A stretch of 64,000 nt of DNA, from positions 124,001 through 188,000 of the forward strand of contig NZ_JASJOU010000010.1 in NCBI RefSeq assembly GCF_030068605.1, written 5' to 3'. This document shows positions 1 through 8,805 of the stretch, piece after piece. Position 1 is the first letter of the stretch. The number at the start of each line of letters is the position of its first letter. Both the position numbers and the translations under genes were made by a program. The stretch comes from Xanthocytophaga agilis (GTDB lineage Bacteria > Bacteroidota > Bacteroidia > Cytophagales > 172606-1). The notes beneath the pieces are model-generated. The model was not told where the DNA came from. It worked only from the letters and a program-made list of their open reading frames with translations, and searched no databases.

Positions 1-1684
1 CCGCTTTGACCATATTTCCGTTTTTAAGCTTTTTGGACAAATTAAGGCTAGGTACCAATACTCCATACGATGGAATAGAGATAGCCTCTGTCTCTGCGCG
101 CATAGCTGCATCAATGGTGGTATACTCATATCGTGCACCTGCTTTCAGGCTATAGTTCTTAGGCAGATTATACGTATAGGAAAGATATCCTGAAGTAATT
201 TTCTGGTTGTAGCTAAACACGTTAGTCAATGTATTGTCAGTGCTGAGAACATAAGCACCAGTTGCTCCTGTTGCTGTGAGATACTGATAGTCACTGGTTA
301 CTTTACGGATGATCTCTTTGGCACCTACTTCCAGCATTTGGCTTTTTCCAATTGGATTCTGGTAATCCAGCTGAATGGTTATTTCCTCATTATAACTTTT
401 GTTCAGGTTTTTGCGTCTGCTTTCAATTGCATCACTTTCTGAAAGAAGTGAACTGACAAAATCGTTGGTTTGGTTATTACGGCTATACTGAGTTAATATA
501 CTAAACTCCTGTTGAGGCTTTTTAAAGTTATGGGTAAAGTTCAGGTTCACATCCACCGTACCAGATAAGTCTTTGGTGTGTACATCCCGCAGACTGCTAC
601 TGTTTAATGTATCTGCTGCGAAAGTCTGACTCGATAATCCGTCCTGATAGGTGTCCCGGTTACGGGCTCCATACTGGACAGAGGCACTCAGGAAGTTATT
701 ATCGTTGATATCATAGTCCCAACCCAGGTTGTAATGTCCAAACAGGAAGTTGTTACGGTTGTATGCACTTTGTTTTGTCAGGTAGTTTGGCTCTCCATTT
801 ACGTAGGTTTGCTGAGTACTGTTAAAGTTTCCGTTTACATTGTATCCGTAACGTCCAAATCCACCCAGAGAGAAGCCCATTTTTCCTTTGCGGTAGCTAC
901 CCCGCAGACCCAGGTTGCTACCTCTGGTACCTGCACTGGCATCTGTATTCAGGGAGAAACCACTAAGTGTATTTTTCTTGGTAATAATATTGATGATACC
1001 ACCTGAACCTTCAGCATCGTATTTGGCAGATGGAGAGGTAATCACTTCTACTGATTTGATCAGATCCGAAGGAATTTGCTTCAAGGCATCGGCTACACTT
1101 CCGGCAGTAATGGTCGAAGGACGGTTGTTGATTAATACTTTGATATTCTGACTACCACGCAATGAAACGTTTCCATCCAGATCTACTGACAGCATAGGTA
1201 CTTTGCGTAGTACATCGGTGGCATCTCCTCCTTTATTGGTAGCGTCGTTTTCAGCATTATACACCGTGCGGTCTACTTTCTCCTCAATGATATTACGTTG
1301 TGCCTCTACGGTCACTTCCTTCAGCAACTGTACACTGGGGCTTACCACAATCGTACCCAGATCTATATTGTCATTTTTATCACTGATGGTGATGCCTGGA
1401 ACAACCTTAGTCTGGTAACCAACGAAAAATATGGAGAGAGTATATTTCCCATCCGCTATTTTAGAAAGGGTAAACTTTCCTTTATCATCGCTGACAACTC
1501 CGTCGACAGGTTTGTTTGTAGCCGGATTGAGAAGGGATACACTGGCAAACGAAACGGCCTGGCGATTGGTAGAGTCAAGAATCACACCTGTGATCTTACC
1601 GTTCCCTTTTGGAGCAGAAGCTGTCTGAGCAAAAGCAGTTGTCAGGCAGATAGTAAAAGTGAAGAGGAGAAGTAATTTTCGCAT
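1..1684 (-). CDS. TonB-dependent receptor, outer-membrane beta-barrel family (N-terminal part)
   Basis: Read on the minus strand from ATG at 1684, the frame stays open to the window edge, so about 561 residues are visible and the C-terminal barrel is missing. It begins with a signal peptide ending in TAFAQ. A carboxypeptidase-regulatory-like beta-sandwich follows (about residues 30-110, with GKYTLSIFFVGYQ), then a TonB plug (VPMLSVDLDGNVSLRGSQN; GSGGIINIITKKN) and the first barrel strands. This architecture is typical of Bacteroidota outer-membrane receptors. The ligand cannot be read from the sequence. A sensor-kinase/regulator pair follows in the same orientation 130 bp upstream of its start, which may be a regulatory link (inference). 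Confidence 0.9.
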   Translation of the reverse strand, partial: MRKLLLLFTFTICLTTAFAQTASAPKGNGKITGVILDSTNRQAVSFASVSLLNPATNKPVDGVVSDDKGKFTLSKIADGKYTLSIFFVGYQTKVVPGITISDKNDNIDLGTIVVSPSVQLLKEVTVEAQRNIIEEKVDRTVYNAENDATNKGGDATDVLRKVPMLSVDLDGNVSLRGSQNIKVLINNRPSTITAGSVADALKQIPSDLIKSVEVITSPSAKYDAEGSGGIINIITKKNTLSGFSLNTDASAGTRGSNLGLRGSYRKGKMGFSLGGFGRYGYNVNGNFNSTQQTYVNGEPNYLTKQSAYNRNNFLFGHYNLGWDYDINDNNFLSASVQYGARNRDTYQDGLSSQTFAADTLNSSSLRDVHTKDLSGTVDVNLNFTHNFKKPQQEFSILTQYSRNNQTNDFVSSLLSESDAIESRRKNLNKSYNEEITIQLDYQNPIGKSQMLEVGAKEIIRKVTSDYQYLTATGATGAYVLSTDNTLTNVFSYNQKITSGYLSYTYNLPKNYSLKAGARYEYTTIDAAMRAETEAISIPSYGVLVPSLNLSKKLKNGNMVKA

Positions 1685-1813
1685 AGTCTTAGGAGATTAG
1701 ATATGCCAAAATTACTTCTCCTCTTTCTGCTGGTAAAATCAACCTTGCGGAGTGCCTGTTTTAGTAGGATGAGTCCCTGATTTTCCCTGTTGAATGTCTG
1801 TCGATTATCTCAC

Positions 1814-2578
1814 TTATTTGCCCAGCCATTCCTTAAAATCAGTTATCCGGTCTCCGCTGACGAATACCTCATGGCGAGCCTTGGGTTTCAGATCCAGCTT
1901 TAGTTTGCTGCTCGAATAGGTATGAATAGTTTCAATTGCAGACAGAGACACAAGGTATTGACGGCTGATACGGAAAAACTGCCGGGGATTGAGTATCTGT
2001 GTTAGCTTATCCAGACTATAATCTACGGGTAAATGTAAACCATCCTGAGTAACCAGAAAGGCAACTTTTTCTTCCAGAAAGAAATAGGCAATTTCGGAAG
2101 TCTCTATGCTACGGATTTTTGTCCCGACAGTAACCATAAAACGGTCTTTGTAGTCTGTTTCTTTGGGTTTGCCAAGCAGGTTGAGCAAGGTGGTCAGATC
2201 AGGAGTGGCTGCCTGAGCCTGTTTTTTCAACAGCTGATATTTGTTTAAGGCTGCCACGAGTTCCTCATAATTCACAGGCTTTAACAGGTAATCAATGCTG
2301 TTTACCTTAAATGCCTGTATCATGTATTCGTCATAAGCTGTTGTAAAGATAATAGGAACCAGTAGCTGTACCTGTTCAAAGATACGGAAGCCCAGATCAT
2401 CGTCGAGATGGATGTCCATAAACACCAGATCTGGAGAAGGATTTTCCCGGAACCATTGCACAGCCTTAGCAACAGAAGGTATTTTGGCAAGAACTTCAAT
2501 ACTGGGATCATACTTAAGGAGTAAAGATTCCAGTCGGCGGGCAGTCAGATTTTCATCTTCTATAATAAGTACTTTCAT
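1814..2578 (-). CDS. LytTR-family response regulator
   Basis: A 254-residue cytoplasmic response regulator. Residues 1-120 form a receiver domain with the acidic pocket (E7, D8), phospho-acceptor D55 in VFMDIHL and the conserved lysine in YLLKPV. Residues 145-250 form a LytTR DNA-binding domain, with the typical FFRISRQYLVSL stretch. Its start overlaps the stop of the upstream kinase gene by 4 nt (ATGA), indicating translational coupling and a cognate pair. Targets are unknown; the neighbouring TonB receptor is a plausible one by position only. Confidence 0.95.
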   Translation of the reverse strand: MKVLIIEDENLTARRLESLLLKYDPSIEVLAKIPSVAKAVQWFRENPSPDLVFMDIHLDDDLGFRIFEQVQLLVPIIFTTAYDEYMIQAFKVNSIDYLLKPVNYEELVAALNKYQLLKKQAQAATPDLTTLLNLLGKPKETDYKDRFMVTVGTKIRSIETSEIAYFFLEEKVAFLVTQDGLHLPVDYSLDKLTQILNPRQFFRISRQYLVSLSAIETIHTYSSSKLKLDLKPKARHEVFVSGDRITDFKEWLGK

Positions 2579-3684
2579 GAAAGTAGGGGAATTTTAACAA
2601 TGAAAGCTCCGTCTGATTCACCAACCCAGACCTGTCTGTCGGTGAGCAGGTGGTAGCGGTTGATAATATTCTGCAACCCAACACCGGTTGAGATATCGGA
2701 CTGTGTACGAAGCTGGATTTTATTTTTTACAATAAGATTCGTATTCTCTGCCCGGATATACACCTGTAGTGGCTTCTCAGATGACATACGGTTATGTTTG
2801 ACAGCATTTTCTACAAGCAGCTGCAATGTCAAAGGCGCAATCCTGTATTGGTTCCAGTATGTCTCAGGCACCTGAATCACCACATTAAACTTATCCTCAA
2901 ACCGGATCTTGAGCAAAAAGACATAAGACTGAATAAATTCCAGTTCCGTCTTAAGTGAGACCTGCTCATTGTCTTTTTGTTCGAGTATATACCGATAGGC
3001 TCTGGACAGTTGGTCAATAAACTTTTCTGACAGCTCTGCATCTACCTGCACCAAAGAGGATAAGATACTGAGGCTATTGAAGAGAAAATGGGGGTTTACC
3101 TGATTTTTCAGAGCAGAAAACTGTGCCTGTATATTCTCCTTTTCAAAGCGTTCTGCCTTCCCGTAAATCTCTTTCATTCGCTGATTGGCGCGTCGGTTGG
3201 CAATCAGGTAAAAGCTGGATAGCATCAGCATCAGAAAATAGCCAATGCTGGACCGATCCACAAAAGACCATAGTCGCTGAGTCATATAAGAAGGAGGCTG
3301 CTGAAACAAGTGTTTTCCCGTAAAGTACTGCAGGCCAAAGTCCATCAGCCCCACAACCCGTCGATAAACCATTACAAAGCTAACCGCCAGCACCAGCGAA
3401 AGAACTACAGTAACCAGTTGGGCCGGAAATTTAAATTCCAGCAGAAATCCTTCTCCAAAGCGCTCGGCCAGTTGATGCAATATCCACTCTGTGACGCCCA
3501 TCCAGATAAAGTAAAAGAACAGGATAGCAAATGCGTCAACAACAAGAAAGGGAATAGAGGCCTTGATACCCTGCCAGTCGCCACCAAAAATGGGAAGGTA
3601 CATATACAGAAAAATGGGATAGTATATCACCATCAGGCTGATAGCCAACTGCCATTTCTGCTTTGTATTTAAACGATAGGCCAT
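2575..3684 (-). CDS. LytS-type sensor histidine kinase
   Basis: A 369-residue membrane kinase. Four hydrophobic segments lie in the first ~165 residues, followed by a short coiled region (ERFEKENIQAQFSALKNQ). The His_kinase domain has H199 in NPHFLFNSLS, and an ATPase N-box LLVENAVKHN is visible. The G-box region is short (GVGLQNIINRY), as is usual for the LytS/YehU family. It transfers phosphate to the LytTR regulator whose gene overlaps its 3' end by 4 nt. No extracytoplasmic sensor domain is recognisable, so the signal is unknown. Confidence 0.95.
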   Translation of the reverse strand: MAYRLNTKQKWQLAISLMVIYYPIFLYMYLPIFGGDWQGIKASIPFLVVDAFAILFFYFIWMGVTEWILHQLAERFGEGFLLEFKFPAQLVTVVLSLVLAVSFVMVYRRVVGLMDFGLQYFTGKHLFQQPPSYMTQRLWSFVDRSSIGYFLMLMLSSFYLIANRRANQRMKEIYGKAERFEKENIQAQFSALKNQVNPHFLFNSLSILSSLVQVDAELSEKFIDQLSRAYRYILEQKDNEQVSLKTELEFIQSYVFLLKIRFEDKFNVVIQVPETYWNQYRIAPLTLQLLVENAVKHNRMSSEKPLQVYIRAENTNLIVKNKIQLRTQSDISTGVGLQNIINRYHLLTDRQVWVGESDGAFIVKIPLLS

Positions 3685-3920
3685 GATAGCTCTTTGGTAA
3701 AAAACAACTTATAGCAAAGGTGATTTTTTACTTTATGAAAAGAAATGATTTACCTTTCTAAATGACAGATATTGCCACAGATTTTTTCTCATTACAAATT
3801 TCTGCTACTATCGTTGCTCAATAAAATGAATGTTCCTGAATGCCGTTTTTTGTCTGCGGAACCGGAAATTCTGAGGACGGAAGGTTGTATAGATGGTTGA
3901 ACGGGAGGAATGAGACTAGC

Positions 3921-4127
3921 TTATAAAGCAAATAATATATCCTGTTGCCATAGTAATAGATTGTTGATGATGTACTCGGCAATCTTCTGGTGAGAAGGAG
4001 CATTGCGGATGATGTGTTCATGGTAGTTGCGCTGCCATAATTTGCCCATAGTTTCGTTTCTGGATTTGAAGATTGCCAAACATTCTTTATACACCAATGA
4101 TTTGTAGGTGCCAATCACCGCAGAGAC
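3921..4127 (-). pseudogene. REP-associated tyrosine transposase (RAYT), C-terminal remnant
   Basis: The translation contains IGTYKSLV, SRNETMGKLWQRNYHEHIIRN and IAEYIINN. This is the diagnostic C-terminal signature of the Y1/IS200-like REP-associated transposases. Only about 70 residues remain. The N-terminal part with the HUH metal site and the catalytic tyrosine is absent, and upstream the frame runs directly into a REP-like palindrome (4130-4222). It is therefore a decayed, non-functional copy. RAYT genes are known to be flanked by the hairpin repeats they mobilise, and this fragment sits at the edge of a cluster of such repeats. Confidence 0.8.
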
Positions 4128-4129
4128 TG

Positions 4130-4222
4130 TAGGGGCAGGGCTTGCCCCTGCCCGACCGTTCCCATCGGTATATTCGGATATAGACCCGGATGGCACCTGG
4201 TCAGACTGGGCAGGGGCAAGCC
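4130..4222. repeat. REP-like palindromes rich in GGGGCAGGG/CCCTGCCCC
   Basis: GGGCAGGG (from 4133) pairs with the CCCCTGCCC that follows it, and a second copy of the motif, GGGCAGGGGCAAGCCC, ends near 4223. The two palindromes bracket about 60 bp. GC content is far above that of the surrounding AT-rich intergenic DNA. They abut the RAYT remnant, which supports a REP/BIME assignment. Confidence 0.6.
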
Positions 4223-4223
4223 C

Positions 4224-4322
4224 TTATCGTGTCCCATATCTATTCTGGAAATGAAGGTTTTAAAAAGAAAGACGCTGGTTCGAACGTCCGTTCGGACCTA
4301 TATTGAAAGCAACGTCCGTTGC
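4224..4322 (+). repeat. GTCC-hairpin dispersed repeat, copy A
   Basis: It begins with TTATCGTGTCCCATATCT, which is an 18-bp perfect inverted match to 4457-4474. It contains two hairpins with a GTCC loop: CGAAC-GTCC-GTTCG at 4281-4294 and GCAAC-GTCC-GTTGC at 4309-4322, separated by a conserved ATATTGAAA spacer. It is homologous over its length to copies B (4389-4590, inverted) and C (8806-9005). Between A and B lie about 65 bp of unrecognised sequence. Confidence 0.75.
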
Positions 4323-4388
4323 GTTGGGGCAAATTGAGCCTTGTTCAGGTTTGTGATAGTACCCAAACAAGGTTTTACCCACCAACGT

Positions 4389-4590
4389 AGCGGACGCTGC
4401 TCTCAAAATGGGCACAAGCGGACGCTTGCGCCAGAAATTTTCTTTATTTCTAGAAAAGATATGGGACACGATAAGACTGGCTGGTCGCCCTGGTCGGTGC
4501 AAACCCTGTCTGGGATGTTGTGAAACGATTGTCTGATAAACCTAGACATTACCTGTGGGAATCAGGGCGACCGCCAGTCGCCCCTACATT
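4389..4590 (-). repeat. GTCC-hairpin composite repeat, copy B (about 200 bp)
   Basis: Read on the minus strand, this copy starts with TGTAGGGGCGAC, a GGGCGAC/GTCGCCC hairpin (4565-4583). It continues with AATGTCTAGGTTTA-CAGACA and then the TTATCGTGTCCCATATCT box, and ends with a CAAGC-GTCC-GCTTG hairpin (4415-4428 on the plus strand) and AGC-GTCC-GCT. The same order of blocks occurs in direct orientation at 8806-9005. The duplication therefore covers the whole ~200 bp, not just one stem. Confidence 0.75.
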
Positions 4591-4965
4591 CTTTGAAATA
4601 AATTCATCTTGCGTGTAATTTCATTCAGCAGAAATGCTTGAACTACATTTTACGCATGAAAAATTTCTGCGGTGAATTCCACTCAGCAGCAATTTTGCGG
4701 TTAGCTCTATGCAAAAACTTTTCTCAAGAGAGACAATGTGAATGGCCTTCCAGCCTGTTATTTGCAATAAATTCAACGCACTTTAGCATTTTGAACTATA
4801 GTATACTCACCCGTGCCAAGGTAACTAGTCGTTTGCCTTTCTTGCGGGAACAACCTACCTGCCCACTTTTAGGTGTTGGTACCACTTCATTTTTTTGAAT
4901 TTGGATGGGAATATCAAGGAAAGATGTAGATTGTTAAAAATAATTAAATAGTGTATAGTTTTAGA

Positions 4966-5595
4966 ATGAAATCAATAAACATCCTGTTTTTTTGTCTTTT
5001 TCTGAGTTGCTCCTCTAGACAAAAAGAAAAGAGTGCTGATACTACTCAACAAACTCAAGTTGTAAAAGAGGATACCTCTTTAGTAAAGTTCGATAGTATT
5101 CGTTACAGTATAGAAGTACCTGAAAAAAATGATATTCCCTTAGCTAAACCTTCTTCTGGAGTAAAGCTTTTAGGAAATATAAAAAAGTTAAACAAATTTT
5201 GTTTTTTAACTATGAGCAATGGATCTTCTCAGGATATTGTTATTCCTGGACGAGACTCGACAATTGCCCTTCGTGCTTTCGAATATCATACTACTAAAGC
5301 AATCCATAGCTATGATCCTTATGAAAGTATAATGATAGATTATCATTATGGTGTAGAGTTCAAAAAGGTCAAACCTGGTATGAGTAGTAAATTTTATCTA
5401 GGTTATTATGATGAGGATGTAGATACGTTGCGGTTTAATTTTGTTTATTTTATTGATAATAAATCAAAGAATTCTCCTGCAGAACAACAAAACGACACAC
5501 CTCGGATAAGCCCGGAACGATACGTTACCATATATTGTGTTCTTAACAAGAAAGGGCAAATGAGTATCTTTAAATCAGTAGTGAGGAAAATGTAA
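4966..5595 (+). CDS. Putative lipoprotein of unknown function
   Basis: About 209 residues from ATG 4966; an in-frame GTG at 4951 is possible but would put residues ahead of the signal sequence. The N-terminus MKSINILFFCLFLSC is a lipoprotein signal with Cys at the end of a short hydrophobic core, followed by a polar, Ser/Thr/Gln-rich linker (SADTTQQTQ). The rest is soluble and beta-rich, with no motif I recognise. It is probably exported and lipid-anchored. It stands alone, with intergenic repeats upstream and a pseudogene downstream on the opposite strand. Confidence 0.7.
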   Translation: MKSINILFFCLFLSCSSRQKEKSADTTQQTQVVKEDTSLVKFDSIRYSIEVPEKNDIPLAKPSSGVKLLGNIKKLNKFCFLTMSNGSSQDIVIPGRDSTIALRAFEYHTTKAIHSYDPYESIMIDYHYGVEFKKVKPGMSSKFYLGYYDEDVDTLRFNFVYFIDNKSKNSPAEQQNDTPRISPERYVTIYCVLNKKGQMSIFKSVVRKM

Positions 5596-5868
5596 TTTTA
5601 GATTATTTAACTGTAATATAGAATAAAGATATTTAGTGTAAGCCTAAGAATAGTCTCTTATATATAGGAACTTTATCTGTGTTGTTAATTGAGAGCTTGG
5701 CTAAATCACAAGCTAAGGAAAGAATAGTTATCTAGATCCATTAATGGAAATTTTCACTAGTCTCATCCAACCGCTGAATTAGTTTTTCTTGTAATGAATC
5801 CAGAAAAAAAGATCTGACAGTTTTACGAATACCAATTTGCCGCTAAGGAGTTAGAATGGGTTGTCGCC

Positions 5869-6405
5869 TTACTCTGAAACCACAAATACCCAATCGCTAT
5901 CCGCATGCCAGTCATCTTCTATATTGCTTCTGCCACAACAGGCAATACCCAGTCCGATGCCCCAATCTCAGTGATGTACTGTAAACACAGAGGGTAGCCC
6001 GTCTTCGTCCTCAATAGGCTGCATGGCAATCACAAGCGTTTCCTCATAGGGTTGGTCCATGTATTGTAACCGTAGCTGGAGACCTGTTTCTGTCGGACAA
6101 AGGGAGAGCCTTGCTTTTTCTGCTGCTGCAAAAATATCAGCATAGCGACAACCATCCTGTAATCCGAGAGCACTCAGTGTAACTATGGCTAGCTGTATAT
6201 CTTTGATCGTGTCACTTAGTGTAAATTCAGGCTTTTTGATTACCACACTGGCATCAGGATCAATCTAAAACCTTTGTTGGGAGGCTTTTTCGATATATCG
6301 TCCATCATGATTGTAGGGATCACTGTCAATTATTTCCTGTGCAGTATCCTGATTGATTCCTAGTTGGATGGTTTTCCATATTGGCCATCCATCTGCTGGT
6401 TTCAT
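5869..6405 (-). pseudogene. Unknown gene broken by two in-frame stop codons
   Basis: One reading frame from ATG 6405 to TAA at 5869-5871 (178 codons) is interrupted by TAG at 6265-6267 and TGA at 5968-5970. The segments read naturally across the stops: MKPADGWPIWKTIQ..., then IDPDASVVIKKPEF..., then DWGIGLGIACCG...DSDWVFVVSE. The middle segment alone (from GTG 6246) would be called as a 92-residue protein, but coding-like sequence continues on both sides. Both stops could come from single transitions (CAG to TAG, TGG to TGA). No family is recognised. Recoding or sequencing error is a less likely alternative. Confidence 0.65.
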
Positions 6406-6601
6406 GAGTAGTTAGGTCACATTGTAAGCGTGCAATTTATATGTTTTTTCAGAAAGCAAATGCTCGTTTGGAGGTTGCTATCCAACTATTTTGAGCAAAG
6501 TTATCTTGGATTCATAGAGTTTTCCGAAATTTATTTAGCTTTCATTTTACTCTATCTTCTATCGTTATCCTATTTCCATCCTGATACATGACCTATACGT
6601 A

Positions 6602-7180
6602 TTGCTTATCGGTTTTTTATTCTCTTTTCAGACAGCTTTTACTCAGAATTCTCCATTTAGGGCATTCTCACAGTTGCTCACCAGAGCTAACATGATTTTT
6701 CAGAAACCGGGCGGGGTACAGGAAACTCCTACTATTGCTAACCGACAAATGAATTATGAGTATGCCGTTAAGTATACTCATAAGAATTTTGAAGTGCGGT
6801 ATGCTATCAGACCTCTTGACTATTTACTGGAAGATTATACAGCCTGGCAAAAAAAGAAAAAACCAGGTGACATCATGCTTGACCCAAACACACTATATTC
6901 TTCTTTACTACAGGTAACTATCCTGAATATTTCAGGTGGACAACTTCCAGATATAGCACAGTTTGACTCAGTAGCAGTGAGGCAGGAATTTAATGCAGAC
7001 TGGGGAGCTACTGCCTTCGTGGAAGTTGGCAAAGAGTTTGGACAGAGTTATAAATACTGTATGGTTGTTGCATTACATAAAGAAAATTATGCCGATGCGT
7101 ACATATTTTATCTGTCTGATACAAAAGAAGGTTTTGCAGAATTGATGGATGCTGCTTTCTATTCCTTACGATTTAAGTAA
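6602..7180 (+). CDS. Hypothetical exported protein
   Basis: Up to 192 residues. The frame starts with TTG at 6602 and gives LLIGFLFSFQTAFTQ, a plausible signal-peptide core with cleavage after TQ. There is no in-frame ATG upstream. An ATG at 6588 lies in another frame and would join the signal sequence if the T6 run at 6613-6618 had one more T, so the true start is uncertain. The mature part is beta-rich, with no recognised domain (GWEATAFVEVGKE-like region near residue 140). It is monocistronic, 107 bp before the phosphodiesterase gene. Confidence 0.6.
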   Translation: MLIGFLFSFQTAFTQNSPFRAFSQLLTRANMIFQKPGGVQETPTIANRQMNYEYAVKYTHKNFEVRYAIRPLDYLLEDYTAWQKKKKPGDIMLDPNTLYSSLLQVTILNISGGQLPDIAQFDSVAVRQEFNADWGATAFVEVGKEFGQSYKYCMVVALHKENYADAYIFYLSDTKEGFAELMDAAFYSLRFK

Positions 7181-7287
7181 ATGATCCCATACAAAGTAAA
7201 AGTTGGTTTGAGAAATATAACATAAATTAGCAGCTTAGTAGAATGAGGGGAATGTCAGGCGTCTTTGTCATTTAAAAACAGACTTTC

Positions 7288-8679
7288 ATGAAGAAAACAG
7301 TTGTTATTGATGTAGTAGGTTTAACCACCGGACTAATCGGAGAAAATACTCCTTTTCTTAAAGAGTGGTCATTAAAAGCCAGTCAGGCAACGGTGCAACC
7401 AGTAATGCCAGCCGTTACCTGTACCGCACATGCTACTTATTATACAGGCAAATGGCCTGATGAACATGGTATTGTAGCCAATGGCTGGTATTACCGGGAC
7501 GTATGCGAAGTGCGTAACTGGCATCAGTCCAATAAACTGGTTGAAGCTCCCAAGATATGGGAAGTAGCCAAAGAGCTTGATCCTACATTTACCTGTGCCA
7601 ATATGGGTTGGTGGTTTAACATGTACTCTTCGGTAGACTACTCCGTGACACCCAGACCTCAATACCTGGAAGATGGCCGCAAGTTTCCGGATTGCTATAC
7701 ACAACCTGCCGACTTGCGGGATTACCTGCAAGCTAAATTTGGTACATTTCCCTTGTTCACTTACTGGGGGCCCAATACGAATATAAAATCTACCCAATGG
7801 CTGGCGGATGCCTCTATTGAGGTGGATCAGAAATATAATCCCACGCTTACCCTGATTTACCTGCCTCATCTGGATTATAACCTGCAACGGATAGGCCCTG
7901 AAGATCCGAGAATTGCTACAGATCTACAGGAAATAGATAAGGTGTGCAAACAGCTGGTAGAGTATTATGAAAGCAAGGGCGCACAGGTGATTTTACTTTC
8001 GGAATATGGCATTACTCAGGTTGACCGTCCTATTATGTTGAACAGAGTGCTTCGGAAAGAAGGATTGCTGGCCATTCGGGAAGAACGTGGACTGGAACTT
8101 CTGGATGCAGGTGCCAGTGATGCGTTTGCTGTAGCAGATCACCAGATTGCTCACATTTATGTTAAGAATGAGGCCGATATTCCGAGGATTAAAAAGTTGA
8201 TCGAAGCTGTTCCGGGTGTAGATAAGGTATATGCAGGAAAAGAACGGGAACAACTTCATCTGGCACACTCGCGTGCAGGAGAAATAATAGCTATAGCAGA
8301 TGCCCGCTCCTGGTTTGGCTATTATTACTGGTTTGACGATGCCAAAGCACCTGATTTTGCACGTCTGGTAGCGATTCACAAAAAGCCTGGCTTTGACCCT
8401 GTAGAGTTGCATGCAGACCCTAAGATTAAATTCCTTCTGCCTAAGGTGGCTTTTAAAGTCTTGAAAAAGAAGCTAGGCTTCCGGATGTTGATGGATATCA
8501 TCCCACTGGATCCTACACTGGTAAAAGGCTCTCATGGCAGAATGCCCGATTCCAGGAAAGAGTATCCGCTGATTATGACCAAAAACAAGGACTTGCTTGG
8601 ACAGTCACATATTCAGCCCACTGAAGTATTTGATGTAATTCTGGCTCACCTGAAGTCACATAAGGAAGTTGCAGTATAG
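7288..8679 (+). CDS. Alkaline-phosphatase-superfamily nucleotide pyrophosphatase/phosphodiesterase
   Basis: A 463-residue protein of the type I phosphodiesterase (NPP) branch. Metal ligand D8 lies in VVIDVVG, and the nucleophile is T44 in PAVTCTAHATYYTG, followed by the family motif GKWPDEHGIVANGW. A second metal region is LPHLDYN, with SEYGI in place of the usual SDHGM and DHQIAH later. It lacks a signal peptide, so it is cytoplasmic. Similar proteins occur as EboF-like members of the ebo cluster, but no other ebo genes are present here. The substrate is unknown. Confidence 0.8.
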   Translation: MKKTVVIDVVGLTTGLIGENTPFLKEWSLKASQATVQPVMPAVTCTAHATYYTGKWPDEHGIVANGWYYRDVCEVRNWHQSNKLVEAPKIWEVAKELDPTFTCANMGWWFNMYSSVDYSVTPRPQYLEDGRKFPDCYTQPADLRDYLQAKFGTFPLFTYWGPNTNIKSTQWLADASIEVDQKYNPTLTLIYLPHLDYNLQRIGPEDPRIATDLQEIDKVCKQLVEYYESKGAQVILLSEYGITQVDRPIMLNRVLRKEGLLAIREERGLELLDAGASDAFAVADHQIAHIYVKNEADIPRIKKLIEAVPGVDKVYAGKEREQLHLAHSRAGEIIAIADARSWFGYYYWFDDAKAPDFARLVAIHKKPGFDPVELHADPKIKFLLPKVAFKVLKKKLGFRMLMDIIPLDPTLVKGSHGRMPDSRKEYPLIMTKNKDLLGQSHIQPTEVFDVILAHLKSHKEVAV

Positions 8680-8805
8680 GTGTGCTGTGTACTGGAACGT
8701 CTATTTGTTTTGAACAAGATACCATTCATTGATTGTGCCTGGTTGGCCATGTGTAAAGGCATGCCCAGTTTCGTCAGGGAATAGATTTGTAAACAAACAG
8801 TGAGA

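Noticed and set aside
734-1675. Plus-strand open frames at 734-1006, 915-1151, 1203-1418 and 1298-1675
   Set aside because: They are antisense shadows of the TonB-dependent receptor, whose minus-strand frame shows clear domain motifs.
3818-4114. 98-residue minus-strand frame overlapping the RAYT remnant
   Set aside because: It is in another frame and has no protein-like motifs, whereas the overlapping frame carries the RAYT signature.
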